A DNA stretch of 64,000 nt from Glycomyces sp. TRM65418. GTDB taxonomy: Bacteria > Actinomycetota > Actinomycetes > Mycobacteriales > Micromonosporaceae. This document shows, one piece after another, positions 18,069 to 27,610 of this stretch (position 1 is its first letter; each line of letters opens with the position of its first letter). The notes beneath the pieces were generated by a model. The model made no database searches, was not told the origin of the DNA, and worked only from the letters and a program-made list of their open reading frames with translations. Made by a program: the position numbers and the translations under genes. The stretch spans positions 248,001 through 312,000 of the forward strand of contig NZ_JAJFAX010000006.1 in NCBI RefSeq assembly GCF_019710475.1, written 5' to 3'.

Positions 18069-19032
18069 TCGAGTTCGAGGCGGCACTCGTGCCGGAACCT
18101 TCTCCGTCTCCGCCTCCCGTGCAGCTCACGGACGGTCTGGCTTTCGGCGTCGACTACAACCCCGAGCAGTGGGACCGCGCGACCTGGGACGAGGACGTGC
18201 GGCTCATGCGCGAGGCCTGCGTCAATCTCGTGTCGCTCGGCATCTTCGCCTGGGGCACTGTAGAGACCGCGGACGGCATCCGCGACTGGTCATGGATGGA
18301 CGAGATCGTCGACCTGCTGCACGGCACCGCCATCGGGATCGACCTCGCCACCACGACCGCCGCGTCGATCTCGATGCGTATGACCTCGTCATCGTCCCCA
18401 CGCTCATGGTGGTCGACGACGATGCCGCCGAACGGCTGCGCGCCGTCCCTGAACGAGGCGGCACCCTCCTGGTCACCTACCTCTCCGGTATTTGCGGCGA
18501 GGACGGAAAGGTGATCACCGGTGGCTTCCCTGGCGCGTTCCGTGACGTGTTGGGCGTCCGGTGCGACGAGTTCTATCCGCTGCAAGAGGGCGAGCAGGTC
18601 ACGCTCGAGGACGGCGCTCTCGTGGAGGACTGGACCGAGCGCGTGTACCTCGACAGCGCCGAGCCGATCGTCCGGTACGCGTCGAGCTCCCTCGCCGGCG
18701 GCCCCGCCGTCACCCGCCGCCAGGTGGGCAACGGCACGGCCTGGTACGTGTCGGCCCCGCTGCAGCCCGAGGCGGTCGACCGCATCGTGGAGAGGCTCGT
18801 CGAGGAGGCCGACCTGCTGCGGATCCTGGAGGCCGATCCCGGCTTGGAAGCCGCGCGCCGTATCGGCCCTGACTGCTCATACCTGTTCCTGCTCAACCAC
18901 ACCGACACTGAACGGGCAGTCACGGCGGAGGGCCTTGACCTGCTCTCCGGCACCCGAGTCGGGCCCGCGGGTGGCGTCCGCGTCGTGCGCGAACCGGACC
19001 GGTCCACCGGGAACCCCACGCCGGCAACCTGA
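18065..19032 (+). pseudogene. beta-galactosidase (GH42) with large internal deletion and frameshift
   Basis: The first about 100 codons encode the GH42 N-terminus (GVDYNPEQWDRATWDEDVRL, GIFAWGTVE, IGIDLATTT). At about 18360-18370 the similarity jumps, in a different frame, to the GH42 trimerisation domain (DAYDLVIVPTLMVV, GGTLLVTYLSGICGEDG, RDVLGVRCDEFYPL) and the C-terminal beta domain up to the stop at 19032. Roughly a third to a half of the protein, including both catalytic glutamates, is gone, so no active enzyme can be made. The following GH2 gene, 64 bp downstream, is intact. Confidence 0.85.
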
Positions 19033-19096
19033 CCCGCCCTCGACCCGTATCCGCGGGTCCCAGTACGACCATGTCCCACCGACTTGAGGATTTCCC

Positions 19097-21631
19097 ATGA
19101 CGTACCTGCCGTCGACCTTCCGCGCCCTCCACGAGGGCTGGACCCTCACCGCCGCAGACCTCCCCGCCGACGCCCCTGAAGTAGCCGCCGCGCCGCTCGC
19201 CACCGGCATTCCGGCCGCCGTCCCGGGCGAGGCCCACCTCGACCTGCGCCGGGCCGGGCTCATCGCCGACCCGTTCGACGGCGACAACGAATCTGCTCAA
19301 CAATGGATCGGCGACACCGCGTGGCGCTTCACCACCGACTTCGACTGGAACGACGACGGGTCGGCGCGCCACGACCTGGTCGCCCACGGCCTCGACACGG
19401 TCGCCGCCGTCGAACTCAACGGCAACGAGATTTGGCGCACCGAGAACATGCACCGCTCCTACCGCTGGGACGTGCGACACCTGCTCCGCGAAGGCGAGAA
19501 CACGCTCGCGGTCACCTTCGCCGCGCCGGTGCCCGAGGCGCAGGCCCGAGCGGACCGGGACGGCGCGCTGCCGCGCGTCAATCACCACGAGTACAACCAG
19601 ATCCGCAAGATGGCCTGTTCATTCGGATGGGACTGGGGCATCGACGTGGCCGGGGCCGGGATCTGGAAGCCGATCGGTATCGACTCCTGGTCGGGAGTGC
19701 GCATCGCGTCCGTGCGGCCGCTGGTGGACGTGGTCGACCGCGACGGTGGCCACGACGGAGTCCTGACGGTCCACGTCGACATCGAACGCGCCGAAGGGAA
19801 CGCGGCCGTGGACCTGTCGGTCACGGTCGCTTGCCCCGACGGTGGGACCCTGCGGGTTCCAGGTGTCGTCGCGGCGGGTGCGACCACGGCGGTGCTGACC
19901 GTTTTGGTGCCGGACGTGCAGCGGTGGTGGCCGGTCGGGTACGGCGAACAGCCCCTGTACGAAGTGGAGGTCGAAGCCGGCGCCGCCGGTTGGTGCGGAC
20001 GCGTCGGCTTCCGCACGGTGGAGCTCGACACCGGCCCCGACGATGCCGGGTCCCGGTTCGTTCTGAAAGTCAACGGCGAAGCCATCCTGGTACGCGGCGT
20101 CAATTGGATTCCCGACCACGCCTTCCTGACCGAGATCGACCGCGACCGGTACGCCCGCCGAGTTGCCGACGCCCTGGAGGCCAACGTCAACCTGCTGCGC
20201 GTGTGGGGCGGCGGCATCTACGAGTCCGATGACCTCTACGACCTCGCCGACGAGCGTGGGCTGCTCATGTGGCAGGACTTCCCGTTCGCCTGCGCCGCCT
20301 ACAGCGAGGACGAGCCGATGCGCGCCGAGGTCGAGGCCGAGGCCCGCGAGAATGTCACCCGTCTTAGCCCGCACCCCTCGCTCGTACTGTGGAACGGCAA
20401 CAATGAGATTCACGCCGCTTGGGCCGGTTGGGGTTGGGCCGGCCGGCTCAACGGCCGGCCTTGGGGCGACGCCTACTATTCCGACCTGCTCCCTCGTCTG
20501 GTCGCCGAGCTCGACGGCACCCGCCCCTACACCCCGTCGAGCCCGTTCTCCTTCGGCGACTACCGCGATCCCGACGACCCGCGGTACGGCTCGGTCCACA
20601 TCTGGGACGTGTGGAACCGCGAGGACTACACCATGTACGCAAAGTACCGGCCGCGGTTCGTCGCGGAATTCGGTTTCCAGGCCCCGCCCGCGTGGTCGAC
20701 CCTCGTCTCGGCGGTGCACGACGAGCCGCTCGACCCGTTCGGCGCGGAGATGTCGGTCCACCAGAAGGCGAACCTCGGCAACGCCAAACTCCAGCGCGGC
20801 TGGCAGGGCCATCTGCCCGATCCTGAGTCCATCGAGGACTGGCACTGGACGACCCAGCTCAACCAGGCGCACGCGATCCGGTTCGGGGTCGAGCACTTCC
20901 GCTCGCTCTCGCCCCACAACACTGGCACGATCCTCTGGCAGCTCAACGACAACTGGCCCGTGGTCTCGTGGGCCGCCGTCGACTACAACGAACACCGGAA
21001 ACCGCTGTGGCACGCCCTGCGCGACGCCTACGCGCCGCGCCTGGCCACCCTGCAGCTCCGCGCGTCCGACCGGGCTCGATCCGGGGCCTGGGAGGGGACC
21101 GAACCCGAGCCCGACGCGCTCGTGCTCGTACTGGTCAATGACACCGGCGAGCCCTACGCCGGCACGTTCACCATCACCCGCGAGGCCTTCGACCGCACCG
21201 TGCTCGCCAAGGCCGTCGTCGAGGCGCGAGCGCCGGCCCGCGGTGCCGCCACGATCACCGTGCCGGCCGAGGTCGCCGCGTTCGACGACCCGCGCGCCGA
21301 GGTGATCGCGGCCGTCCCCGACGACAGCGACGCGGGATTCGCGACCGCGCTCCGCTACGGCGCCGAAGTGGTCGACCAGATCCTCGATCCGAGTCCGCTG
21401 CTCGTCGAGGCCGTGGCGTCCGACGGTGGCTGCGTGCTGCACGTGACCGCGGCATCGCTCGCCCGGGACGTGTTCTGCCATGCCGACACCGTCGACCCAC
21501 TTGCGCGAGCGGACAGGGGGATGGTCACACTGCTCGCCGGACAGTCCGCCGCGATCCGGATCGAATCACCGGCAGGCAGCGACCCGCAGGACTTCGCCGC
21601 GGCTCTGCGCTGCGCCAACGACCTGCTTTAG
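19097..21631 (+). CDS. beta-mannosidase (GH2), cytoplasmic
   Basis: An 844-residue GH2 enzyme that removes mannose from the non-reducing ends of manno-oligosaccharides. No signal peptide, so it acts on imported sugars. The jelly-roll domain (about 1-190) is followed by immunoglobulin-like and TIM-barrel domains. The acid/base is E437 (WNGNNEIHAAW) and the nucleophile E524 (FVAEFGFQAP); the CACSED-type insert FPFACAAYSEDEP is typical of beta-mannosidases. It directly follows the ruined GH42 gene, with which it presumably formed an operon for galactomannan-derived sugars, and ends at a strong terminator. Confidence 0.93.
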   Translation: MTYLPSTFRALHEGWTLTAADLPADAPEVAAAPLATGIPAAVPGEAHLDLRRAGLIADPFDGDNESAQQWIGDTAWRFTTDFDWNDDGSARHDLVAHGLDTVAAVELNGNEIWRTENMHRSYRWDVRHLLREGENTLAVTFAAPVPEAQARADRDGALPRVNHHEYNQIRKMACSFGWDWGIDVAGAGIWKPIGIDSWSGVRIASVRPLVDVVDRDGGHDGVLTVHVDIERAEGNAAVDLSVTVACPDGGTLRVPGVVAAGATTAVLTVLVPDVQRWWPVGYGEQPLYEVEVEAGAAGWCGRVGFRTVELDTGPDDAGSRFVLKVNGEAILVRGVNWIPDHAFLTEIDRDRYARRVADALEANVNLLRVWGGGIYESDDLYDLADERGLLMWQDFPFACAAYSEDEPMRAEVEAEARENVTRLSPHPSLVLWNGNNEIHAAWAGWGWAGRLNGRPWGDAYYSDLLPRLVAELDGTRPYTPSSPFSFGDYRDPDDPRYGSVHIWDVWNREDYTMYAKYRPRFVAEFGFQAPPAWSTLVSAVHDEPLDPFGAEMSVHQKANLGNAKLQRGWQGHLPDPESIEDWHWTTQLNQAHAIRFGVEHFRSLSPHNTGTILWQLNDNWPVVSWAAVDYNEHRKPLWHALRDAYAPRLATLQLRASDRARSGAWEGTEPEPDALVLVLVNDTGEPYAGTFTITREAFDRTVLAKAVVEARAPARGAATITVPAEVAAFDDPRAEVIAAVPDDSDAGFATALRYGAEVVDQILDPSPLLVEAVASDGGCVLHVTAASLARDVFCHADTVDPLARADRGMVTLLAGQSAAIRIESPAGSDPQDFAAALRCANDLL

Positions 21632-21644
21632 CCACGGGATTCCG

Positions 21645-21670
21645 GCCCGTCCGGTTCGTACCGGGCGGGC
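21645..21670. terminator. hairpin after the beta-mannosidase gene
   Basis: Ten-base arms (21645-21654 and 21661-21670) pair with one G:T around a 6-base loop, 14 bp after the stop. There is no T run, as is usual for actinomycete terminators. Confidence 0.65.
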
Positions 21671-21762
21671 CGCTCCACGGTCACCGCTGGAGGCTGCGGC
21701 TGGCAAGCGGGCTGTCGCGGCTGTATTCTTGCCGCCATGCGCTCTCACGGTCTGCTTCCCCC

Positions 21763-21782
21763 GCCCGCCGTCTAAGGCGGGC
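21763..21782. terminator. short GC hairpin upstream of the EamA gene
   Basis: Perfect arms GCCCGCC and GGCGGGC around a 6-base loop. Lies in the 250-bp gap between the mannosidase and the exporter gene, in which I see no other feature. Probably a second transcription stop. Confidence 0.45.
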
Positions 21783-21881
21783 TTCGAACCTCACTGACGT
21801 ACCGGGCACGGCCCGGTACGAGTTTGTATTGCGCCCGCAGACGAAGGCCATCTTCCGCTTCGCTCTTCTGGGGAACGCAAC

Positions 21882-22829
21882 TTGCAGACCACCACCGAAA
21901 CCTTGGCGCGCCCGCGCGCCCGACAGCGGGCCGCCGCACGCCGCGGCCTGATCTTCCTCACCGTCACCGGCCTCGCCTGGGGCACCACCGGGCCGGTATC
22001 CGACCTCGTCTACCGCTCCAGCGACATGGGGCCGATCGCCCTGTCGTTCTGGCGGCACCTCGCCGGCATGGTCCTGCTCCTGGCAGTCATCGCCGTGCTT
22101 CGCAGGCGCGGCGGTCGGACCTCCCGGGCCCGAGGCGGGCGCTCTCGCCTCGCGACCCTCTGCGGCCTCGGGGTCGCCATGGCGGTCTTCCAGACCGGCT
22201 ATTTCATGGCCGTCGACCTCACCGGCGTCGCAGTCGCCACCATCATTACGCTCGGATCCGGTCCGATCCTGACCGCGATCGGCGGTCGGGTCTTCCTGGG
22301 CGAACGGATCGGTCTGGGCGCGGTGGCGGCCATCGCCGGAGCCCTGACGGGCCTGGCCGTCCTGGTCGGCGGCAATGGCGAGGGCGTCGTCGAACCCGCC
22401 GGTGTCGCGCTCTCGGTCCTGTCGGCGGCCGGGTACGCCGCGTTCACGCTGATCGGCCGCAGGCTCGGTGAGCGGGGCGAGGACCCGTTCACTCTGACGG
22501 TGTGGGCGTTCGGGATCGGTGCGGCAGTGCTCGTGGTTCCGGCGGCACTTGAAGGGCTCGTCCCGCCGATGGACCAGCTCGCGCACGTTGCGGCGTTGAT
22601 CGGTTACCTGGCGGTGTTCACGACCGCGCTCGCGTACCCGTTCTACTTCGCCGGTGCGGCGAGGGTGCGGGCGACGACCGCCTCGGTGATGATGCTGTTG
22701 GAGCCGGCCACGGCGGCGGTGCTCGCGGTGGCGTTCCTGGGCGAGCCGCTTACCGTCGCGACGGCCTCCGGGGCGCTGATCATGCTGGGGTCGATCGCGG
22801 CGTTGGCCGTAGTCGAGTCACGGGCGTAG
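21882..22829 (+). CDS. EamA/DMT-family permease
   Basis: A 315-residue membrane protein with ten hydrophobic segments arranged as two EamA repeats (GLAWGTTGPVSDLVYR in the first, LSAAGYAAFTLIGRRLGERG in the second). Drug/metabolite-transporter family members export amino acids or small metabolites. The start is a TTG with a weak GGGGAA site; the first residues are basic and cytoplasmic. The neighbours give no clear substrate. Confidence 0.82.
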   Translation: MQTTTETLARPRARQRAAARRGLIFLTVTGLAWGTTGPVSDLVYRSSDMGPIALSFWRHLAGMVLLLAVIAVLRRRGGRTSRARGGRSRLATLCGLGVAMAVFQTGYFMAVDLTGVAVATIITLGSGPILTAIGGRVFLGERIGLGAVAAIAGALTGLAVLVGGNGEGVVEPAGVALSVLSAAGYAAFTLIGRRLGERGEDPFTLTVWAFGIGAAVLVVPAALEGLVPPMDQLAHVAALIGYLAVFTTALAYPFYFAGAARVRATTASVMMLLEPATAAVLAVAFLGEPLTVATASGALIMLGSIAALAVVESRA

Positions 22830-22958
22830 CCGGTCGGACGGAATGCCGGGCGCTTTCGGTGTTCCGTCCGACCGCGGTCCGCGAGGCGCGAATCGGCCAG
22901 TTGCCCGATCTACTGGAATTCTGAGCGAATCGGCAGGAGACGTAAGTCGTGGCTGGCT

Positions 22959-24242
22959 ATGGTTCGGCGCATGAACGGACACACACCGAACACCGCAGTG
23001 AAGACGCTGACCCGCCGCACGGTCATGAACCGTTCTCTGCTCTTGGGCGGGGTGTCAGCAGTGGCGATCATGTCGGGTTGCTCGGGTGACACCACCGCCG
23101 AAGAGGAGACCACCGATGCTCCCACAGGGGGAATGCCCGACGGCGGCCAAGGCGGTCCCGGCGGATCGGAAGCGATCACCTATGACGACTTCGTGGGAGT
23201 CACCACCGACGGCACTGTCATAGACGATCTCTACGAGATCCACTCGACCGGGGTGAGCACCGCGGGTGTGATCGCCGCTGCGACGGCGATGCTGGCGGGG
23301 TTCAGCGATGAGCAGCGGGAGGCGACGCTCTACGACGTGGAGTCGGACCAGTGGTTCGACTGGTCGAACATCCACAACTACGAACGCAACGGCGTCACCA
23401 TGGCCGACCTCGACGACGACCAGAAGCAGCTGGTGTTCGATCTCATCGGAGCGGGGCTCTCGGCCGACGGGCTCACGATCTCGCAGAACATCATGAAGCT
23501 CAACCAGTACGCCGGCGACGCCATGGGCCAGACCGACCAGTTCAACGAGGACGCCTACTACATCACTGTGATGGGCACACCGTCTGATACGGACCCGTGG
23601 GGCTGGCAGTACCAGGGCCACCACCTCGTGATCAATTACTTCGTCCTCGGGGACCAGGTGGTCATGAGCCCGACGTTCATGGGCACCGAGCCTGCCGAGG
23701 GTACCTACGACGGCGAGGACATCGTGCTGTTCACCGAGCACGCTGACGCCGGGCTGGCCCTGGTCAACGCCCTCGACGATGATCGGCGGTCGGTTGCGCT
23801 CACCTCTTCGGACAAGGGGAGCGCGAACGAGGTGGCAGGCGCGGGAGGCGACAACACGGAGGTCCCCTACGAGGGACTTCAGGCCTCGGAGATGACCGAC
23901 GACCAGCGCACCCTCCTCCTCGCCTTGTGCGCGGTCTACATCAACAACCTCGACGAGGGCCATGCCGAAATCCGCATGGACGAGATCGAGGCGCATCTCG
24001 ACGACACCTACTTCATGTGGGTGGGGGAGACCGAGGAGGACTCGGTCTTCTACTACCGCATCCAGTCCCCGGTGGTGCTCATCCAGTACGACGCACAGTC
24101 GCCGGGACCGGCCGCGGCCTCGTACGGGTCCGAGCAGGGCGGCAGCCCGACCCGTCAGCACATCCACACGCTGGTGCGGACGCCGAACGGCAACGACTAC
24201 GGGATGGACCTGTTGCGACTTCACCTCGAACTCGACCACTAG
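22959..24242 (+). CDS. DUF3500 lipoprotein with Tat-like leader
   Basis: A 427-residue exported protein. The leader has TRRTVM (twin arginine, 19-24) and a lipobox IMSGC with C41. The mature part matches DUF3500: GFSDEQREATLYDVES, WFDWSNIHNY, YYITVMGTPS, GWQYQGHHLVINYFVLGD and a His-containing end (RQHIHTLVRTPNGNDYG). The function of DUF3500 is unknown. An alternative start at 22971 is possible. It stands alone before a decayed region. Confidence 0.85.
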   Translation: MVRRMNGHTPNTAVKTLTRRTVMNRSLLLGGVSAVAIMSGCSGDTTAEEETTDAPTGGMPDGGQGGPGGSEAITYDDFVGVTTDGTVIDDLYEIHSTGVSTAGVIAAATAMLAGFSDEQREATLYDVESDQWFDWSNIHNYERNGVTMADLDDDQKQLVFDLIGAGLSADGLTISQNIMKLNQYAGDAMGQTDQFNEDAYYITVMGTPSDTDPWGWQYQGHHLVINYFVLGDQVVMSPTFMGTEPAEGTYDGEDIVLFTEHADAGLALVNALDDDRRSVALTSSDKGSANEVAGAGGDNTEVPYEGLQASEMTDDQRTLLLALCAVYINNLDEGHAEIRMDEIEAHLDDTYFMWVGETEEDSVFYYRIQSPVVLIQYDAQSPGPAAASYGSEQGGSPTRQHIHTLVRTPNGNDYGMDLLRLHLELDH

Positions 24243-24656
24243 CGAAACGGTGCCGGTCGGCGCAGCCGAGCGGACCGGCACCGTCGCGGCCACTGCTGGC
24301 GGATCGAGACGACCGTCCACGGTTGTAGGACCAGCTCGAAGGCCAGCCGTCCGTCCGCGTCGGCTCGCCGAGTCTCGGAACCGGTGGCCCTGGCCGCCTG
24401 ACGCCGTTCGGCGGCCTCTTCGCGAGTGGGCGGCTCGGGCGAGTCGAGCGCCTTCCACGCGCCGACCGCGTCCCCCTTTCCCGGAGCCACGCCCTCCACC
24501 AGCGCCTCGGCCCCGGCGGGAGCCCGCTGAGCGTTCGCGGTCTTCCCAGAGCGAGGGTCTGATCGGCGATCTCGCGCCCGGGCGTGGACATCGGGACGGC
24601 CAGCGGCATCTCGTCGGGGTAGTGGTGGGCCAGCCCGGAGATCCTGCCGCTCTGGG
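24243..24656. other. decayed stretch between DUF3500 and alginate-lyase genes
   Basis: No intact gene. On the minus strand short protein-like segments (for example AHHYPDEMPLAVPM near 24600 and FELVLQPWTVVSIR near 24320) appear in different frames, suggesting the eroded tail of a glycoside hydrolase or lyase. I cannot assign the family. Confidence 0.35.
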
Positions 24657-25774
24657 AATTTCGACGAGGTCACCGCTCAGGCCTTCGCGCACCCGGCTCT
24701 GCTGCACGACCAGGCCGACTTCAATCGCGTGAAGTCGCTCATCGCCTCCGGCGACTCGCTCGCCACGCAGACCTGGCAGCTGGTGCAGGGCAGCCCACTC
24801 GCCCGCCTCAGTCGTGCGCCGCGCCCCACCGCCGCGGTCATCCGCGGTGGGACGGGCCGGAACTACGGCCAGTTCATGCCCGACGTCCACGCCATGTACC
24901 AGAACGCGCTGACCTGGAGGATCAGAGGGGACACCGCCCACGGCAACGAGGGCCGTGACATCGCTAATGCCTGGTCGGGCAGCTTGCAGGCCCTCGGCGG
25001 CAACGCGCACCGGTTTCTCATGGCGGGCACCCAGGGCTGGCGGCTCGCCAACGTCGGCGAGCTCCTGCGCGGCTACCCCGGCTTCGATCTCGGCTGCTTC
25101 CAGTCGATGCTGGGGAACATCTTCTACCCGATGAACAACGACTTCCTCGTCAGCCACAATGGCGCCTGCGATACCCACTACCGCGTGAACTGGGACACCT
25201 GCGACATGGCGTCGGTCTTCGCCATCGGGTCGTTCTTGGACGACCAGGGCATGGTGAACCAGGCCGTGAACTACTTCCACGGCGGTGTGGGCAACGGCTG
25301 CATCTACCGCGCCGCGAACTCCATGCACGAGAACAACCGCTACTACCAGGGGGAGGAGTCCGGCCGCGACCAAGTGCACACCATGGGCGGTTTCGGCTGG
25401 ATGACGGTGCTGTGTGAGATGGCGTGGAAGCGCGGCATCGACCTGTACGGCACCGACGGGAACCGTTACGCCAAGGCGGCGCACTACATCGCCCGCTACA
25501 ACGGCGGAACGAGCGTGCCCTGCACCTCCTACTCCTGGCAGCAGCGCACCAACTGTTCCTGGAAGACCGAGGCGACGATCGGCTCGTGGCAACGGGGCGA
25601 CACAAGCCCGATCTGGGGCATGGTCCGGACCACTTGGTGAACCGCCCCTGCCTTGACGTCCCCTATGTCGTCTCCTACGCCGACGGGCTCGGTGTTGAGA
25701 ACGGCGGCGGTTACCGCGGCAACACCAGCGGCGGGTACGACCACCTGGGTTTCGGCACACACACCTTCCGGTGA
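24657..25774 (+). pseudogene. alginate-lyase-family polysaccharide lyase, truncated and frameshifted
   Basis: The frame from about 24657 shows the alginate-lyase (PF05426-type) pattern: HPALLHDQADFNRVKSLI, RNYGQFMPDVHAMYQNALTW, WSGSLQALGGN and MLGNIFYPMNNDFL. It ends early at a TGA (25638-25640), and the expected C-terminus (LVNRPCLDVPYVVSYA, GGYDHLGFGTHTF) continues in another frame to 25774. One base was therefore lost near 25625. The signal peptide and start are also missing; upstream sequence is scrambled. A formerly secreted lyase, now inactive. Confidence 0.8.
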
Positions 25775-25859
25775 CCGGCATCCCGGCTTGACCGACCGCG
25801 CGAGAGAGGAAGGGCGCGCCCAGCCGGAGGCACCCTTCCTTCCGTCGGCCGCCACGAGG

Positions 25860-25908
25860 TACTTGATCGACTTAAGAAAGTTCCGCCGAAGTACTTGACG
25901 AGATTAAG
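25860..25908. promoter_or_regulatory. 17-bp direct repeat in the GH5 cellulase promoter region
   Basis: TACTTGA-N5-TTAAG occurs at 25860-25876 and again at 25892-25908, exactly 32 bp apart (about three helical turns). The repeats lie 65-115 bp before the cellulase start, where an activator or paired repressor would bind. Confidence 0.5.
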
Positions 25909-25933
25909 TAGATAGAAGATGATCGATTTAATC

Positions 25934-25948
25934 TGGGAGCGCTTCCCT
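25934..25948. promoter_or_regulatory. CebR/CelR-like operator
   Basis: TGGGAGCGCTTCCCT resembles TGGGAGCGCTCCCA, the LacI-family CebR/CelR box found upstream of cellulase genes in Streptomyces and Thermobifida, with one inserted T. It lies about 25 bp before the GH5 start, suggesting repression relieved by cellobiose. The regulator gene is not in this window. Confidence 0.65.
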
Positions 25949-25973
25949 CACGGCGATCCGAAGGAATGAACAA

Positions 25974-27407
25974 ATGCGACTCAGCAGCAGCAATCGAAAA
26001 CGCCTGGCGTCCACGGCGGTCACGACGACCGCGATGATCGCCGCGGCGATCGGCCTTGCCACGGCGAACCAGGCCTCGGCGCAAGAAGGATGCGAGGTCG
26101 ACTACCGCGTGCTCAGCTCCTGGAGCTCGGGATTCCAGGCCAGCGTGAGCATCACCTCCGGCGACGCGATCGACGGCTGGGACATCGGGTGGACCTTCCC
26201 GGAAGGCACGACCGTTACCAGCGCCTGGAACGTGGACTGGAACCAGACCGGTGGCGTCTTCTCCGGCACCGACGTCGGCTGGAACGGCTCCATCGCGGCA
26301 GGGCAGACTCGTCAAGTCTTCGGCTTCATCGGCTCGGGTTCCACCGCGGCCCCCACCGGACTCACCGTCAATGGTGTCGCGTGCGGCGAGCAGGGCGAGC
26401 CCTCCGAGACGCCCACCGACCCCACGACGGACCCCACCTCCGAGCCGCCCGGCGGTACCCCGAGCGCCCTGCACGCCGAAGGCAACGAACTCGTCAACGA
26501 GTCCGGCGAAACGGTGATCCTCAACGGCTTCAACCGCACCGGCACGGAGTGGCCGTGCATCCACGGCTGGGGCTTCATCGACGGCCCCAGCGACGACGCC
26601 GCGATCGACCTCATGGCCTCATGGGAGCCCAACGCCATCCGCGTGCCGATGAACCAGCAATGCTGGCTCGGCTACGGCGAGACCGTTCCGGAGTGGACCG
26701 GCGAGAACTACCGCGCCTTCATCGAGGACTGGGTGACCCGCCTGACCGAGGCCGGGATCTACGTCATCCTCGACTTGCACTGGAGCTCGCCTGGAACCGA
26801 ACCCGCCGAGGGGCAGCAGCAGATGGCCGACGCCGACCATTCCCCGGACTTCTGGACCTCGGTGGCCGAGCGCTTCAAGGACAACCCCGCGGTCCTCTAC
26901 GACCTGTACAACGAGCCGCACGACATCTCTGACGAATGCTGGAGGGACGGCTGCACCGTCGACGCGGGCTGGGAGGCCGCCGGCATGCAGGACCTCGTCG
27001 ACGCCGTGCGCTCGACCGGCGCGACCCAACCGGTGGTCGTCACCTGCAACTGGTGGGGCAACGGCTGCGGCGGCTATCTCGACTACATGCCGAGCGACCC
27101 CGAGGACAACCTCGTCGCCAGCGTCCACGTCTACGAGCAGACCGGCTGCAACACGCAGGTCTGCTGGGACGCCGACATCGCGCCGATCGCCGCCGAGGTC
27201 CCGACGATGTTCGCCGAGTTCGGCGACGCCGGCTGCAACCACGACTGGAGCGACCTGCTCATCGACTGGGCTGACGCCCGCGGCATCGGCTGGACCGCCT
27301 GGAGCTGGTACCCCAGCTGCGATATGCCGGGCCTGATCAGTGACTGGGACGGCACGCCGACCGGCTACGGCGAAGGCATCAAGGAGGCGCTCGCCAACCG
27401 GCCCTGA
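25974..27407 (+). CDS. secreted GH5 endoglucanase with N-terminal CBM2
   Basis: A 477-residue secreted beta-glycanase. Signal peptide 1-37 (ends ASAQ), CBM2 cellulose-binding domain about 38-138 (SSWSSGFQASVSI, GWDIGWTF, WNGSIAAGQT), a Pro/Thr/Ser linker 139-165, then the GH5 barrel. The acid/base is E314 in YNEPHD and the nucleophile E415 in MFAEFGD. GH5 covers cellulases and mannanases; the CBM2 and the CebR-like operator favour cellulose, while the nearby mannosidase and alpha-galactosidase leave mannan possible. ATG at 25974 after AAGGAA. Confidence 0.92.
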   Translation: MRLSSSNRKRLASTAVTTTAMIAAAIGLATANQASAQEGCEVDYRVLSSWSSGFQASVSITSGDAIDGWDIGWTFPEGTTVTSAWNVDWNQTGGVFSGTDVGWNGSIAAGQTRQVFGFIGSGSTAAPTGLTVNGVACGEQGEPSETPTDPTTDPTSEPPGGTPSALHAEGNELVNESGETVILNGFNRTGTEWPCIHGWGFIDGPSDDAAIDLMASWEPNAIRVPMNQQCWLGYGETVPEWTGENYRAFIEDWVTRLTEAGIYVILDLHWSSPGTEPAEGQQQMADADHSPDFWTSVAERFKDNPAVLYDLYNEPHDISDECWRDGCTVDAGWEAAGMQDLVDAVRSTGATQPVVVTCNWWGNGCGGYLDYMPSDPEDNLVASVHVYEQTGCNTQVCWDADIAPIAAEVPTMFAEFGDAGCNHDWSDLLIDWADARGIGWTAWSWYPSCDMPGLISDWDGTPTGYGEGIKEALANRP

Positions 27408-27422
27408 CTCGAACCTCGATAC

Positions 27423-27453
27423 GGCGGGCCGTCCCTCGCGGGGGCGGTCCGCC
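27423..27453. terminator. terminator hairpin after the GH5 gene
   Basis: A long imperfect GC stem (GGCGGGCCGTCCC pairing with GGGGGCGGTCCGCC) begins 16 bp after the stop codon. No T tract. Confidence 0.6.
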
Positions 27454-27560
27454 GCTGCATGTTCGCCACGCGGCGGTGAGCGCCGTGGCCTGAGATGCGG
27501 AGGAGCGATCGCGTTGCCACTGAGGTTCGCAGAATCCTTGCATCTATGTATGTCGATGTG

Positions 27561-27587
27561 ATTAATTTACCTAGTTAGTAAATTAAT
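27561..27587. promoter_or_regulatory. perfect AT-rich inverted repeat upstream of the GH12 gene
   Basis: ATTAATTTAC at 27561-27570 and its exact complement at 27578-27587 flank a 7-bp spacer. It ends 10 bp before the ribosome site of the GH12 gene, so a bound repressor would block transcription or initiation. The AT-rich style resembles ROK/XylR operators, and a ROK gene lies at 31.4 kb. Confidence 0.65.
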
Positions 27588-27610
27588 GCTCCCATCGAAG
27601 GAGGCCTGCG

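Noticed and set aside
19619..21481. 620-codon frame antisense to the beta-mannosidase
   Set aside because: Antisense to a gene with both catalytic glutamates; no start context.
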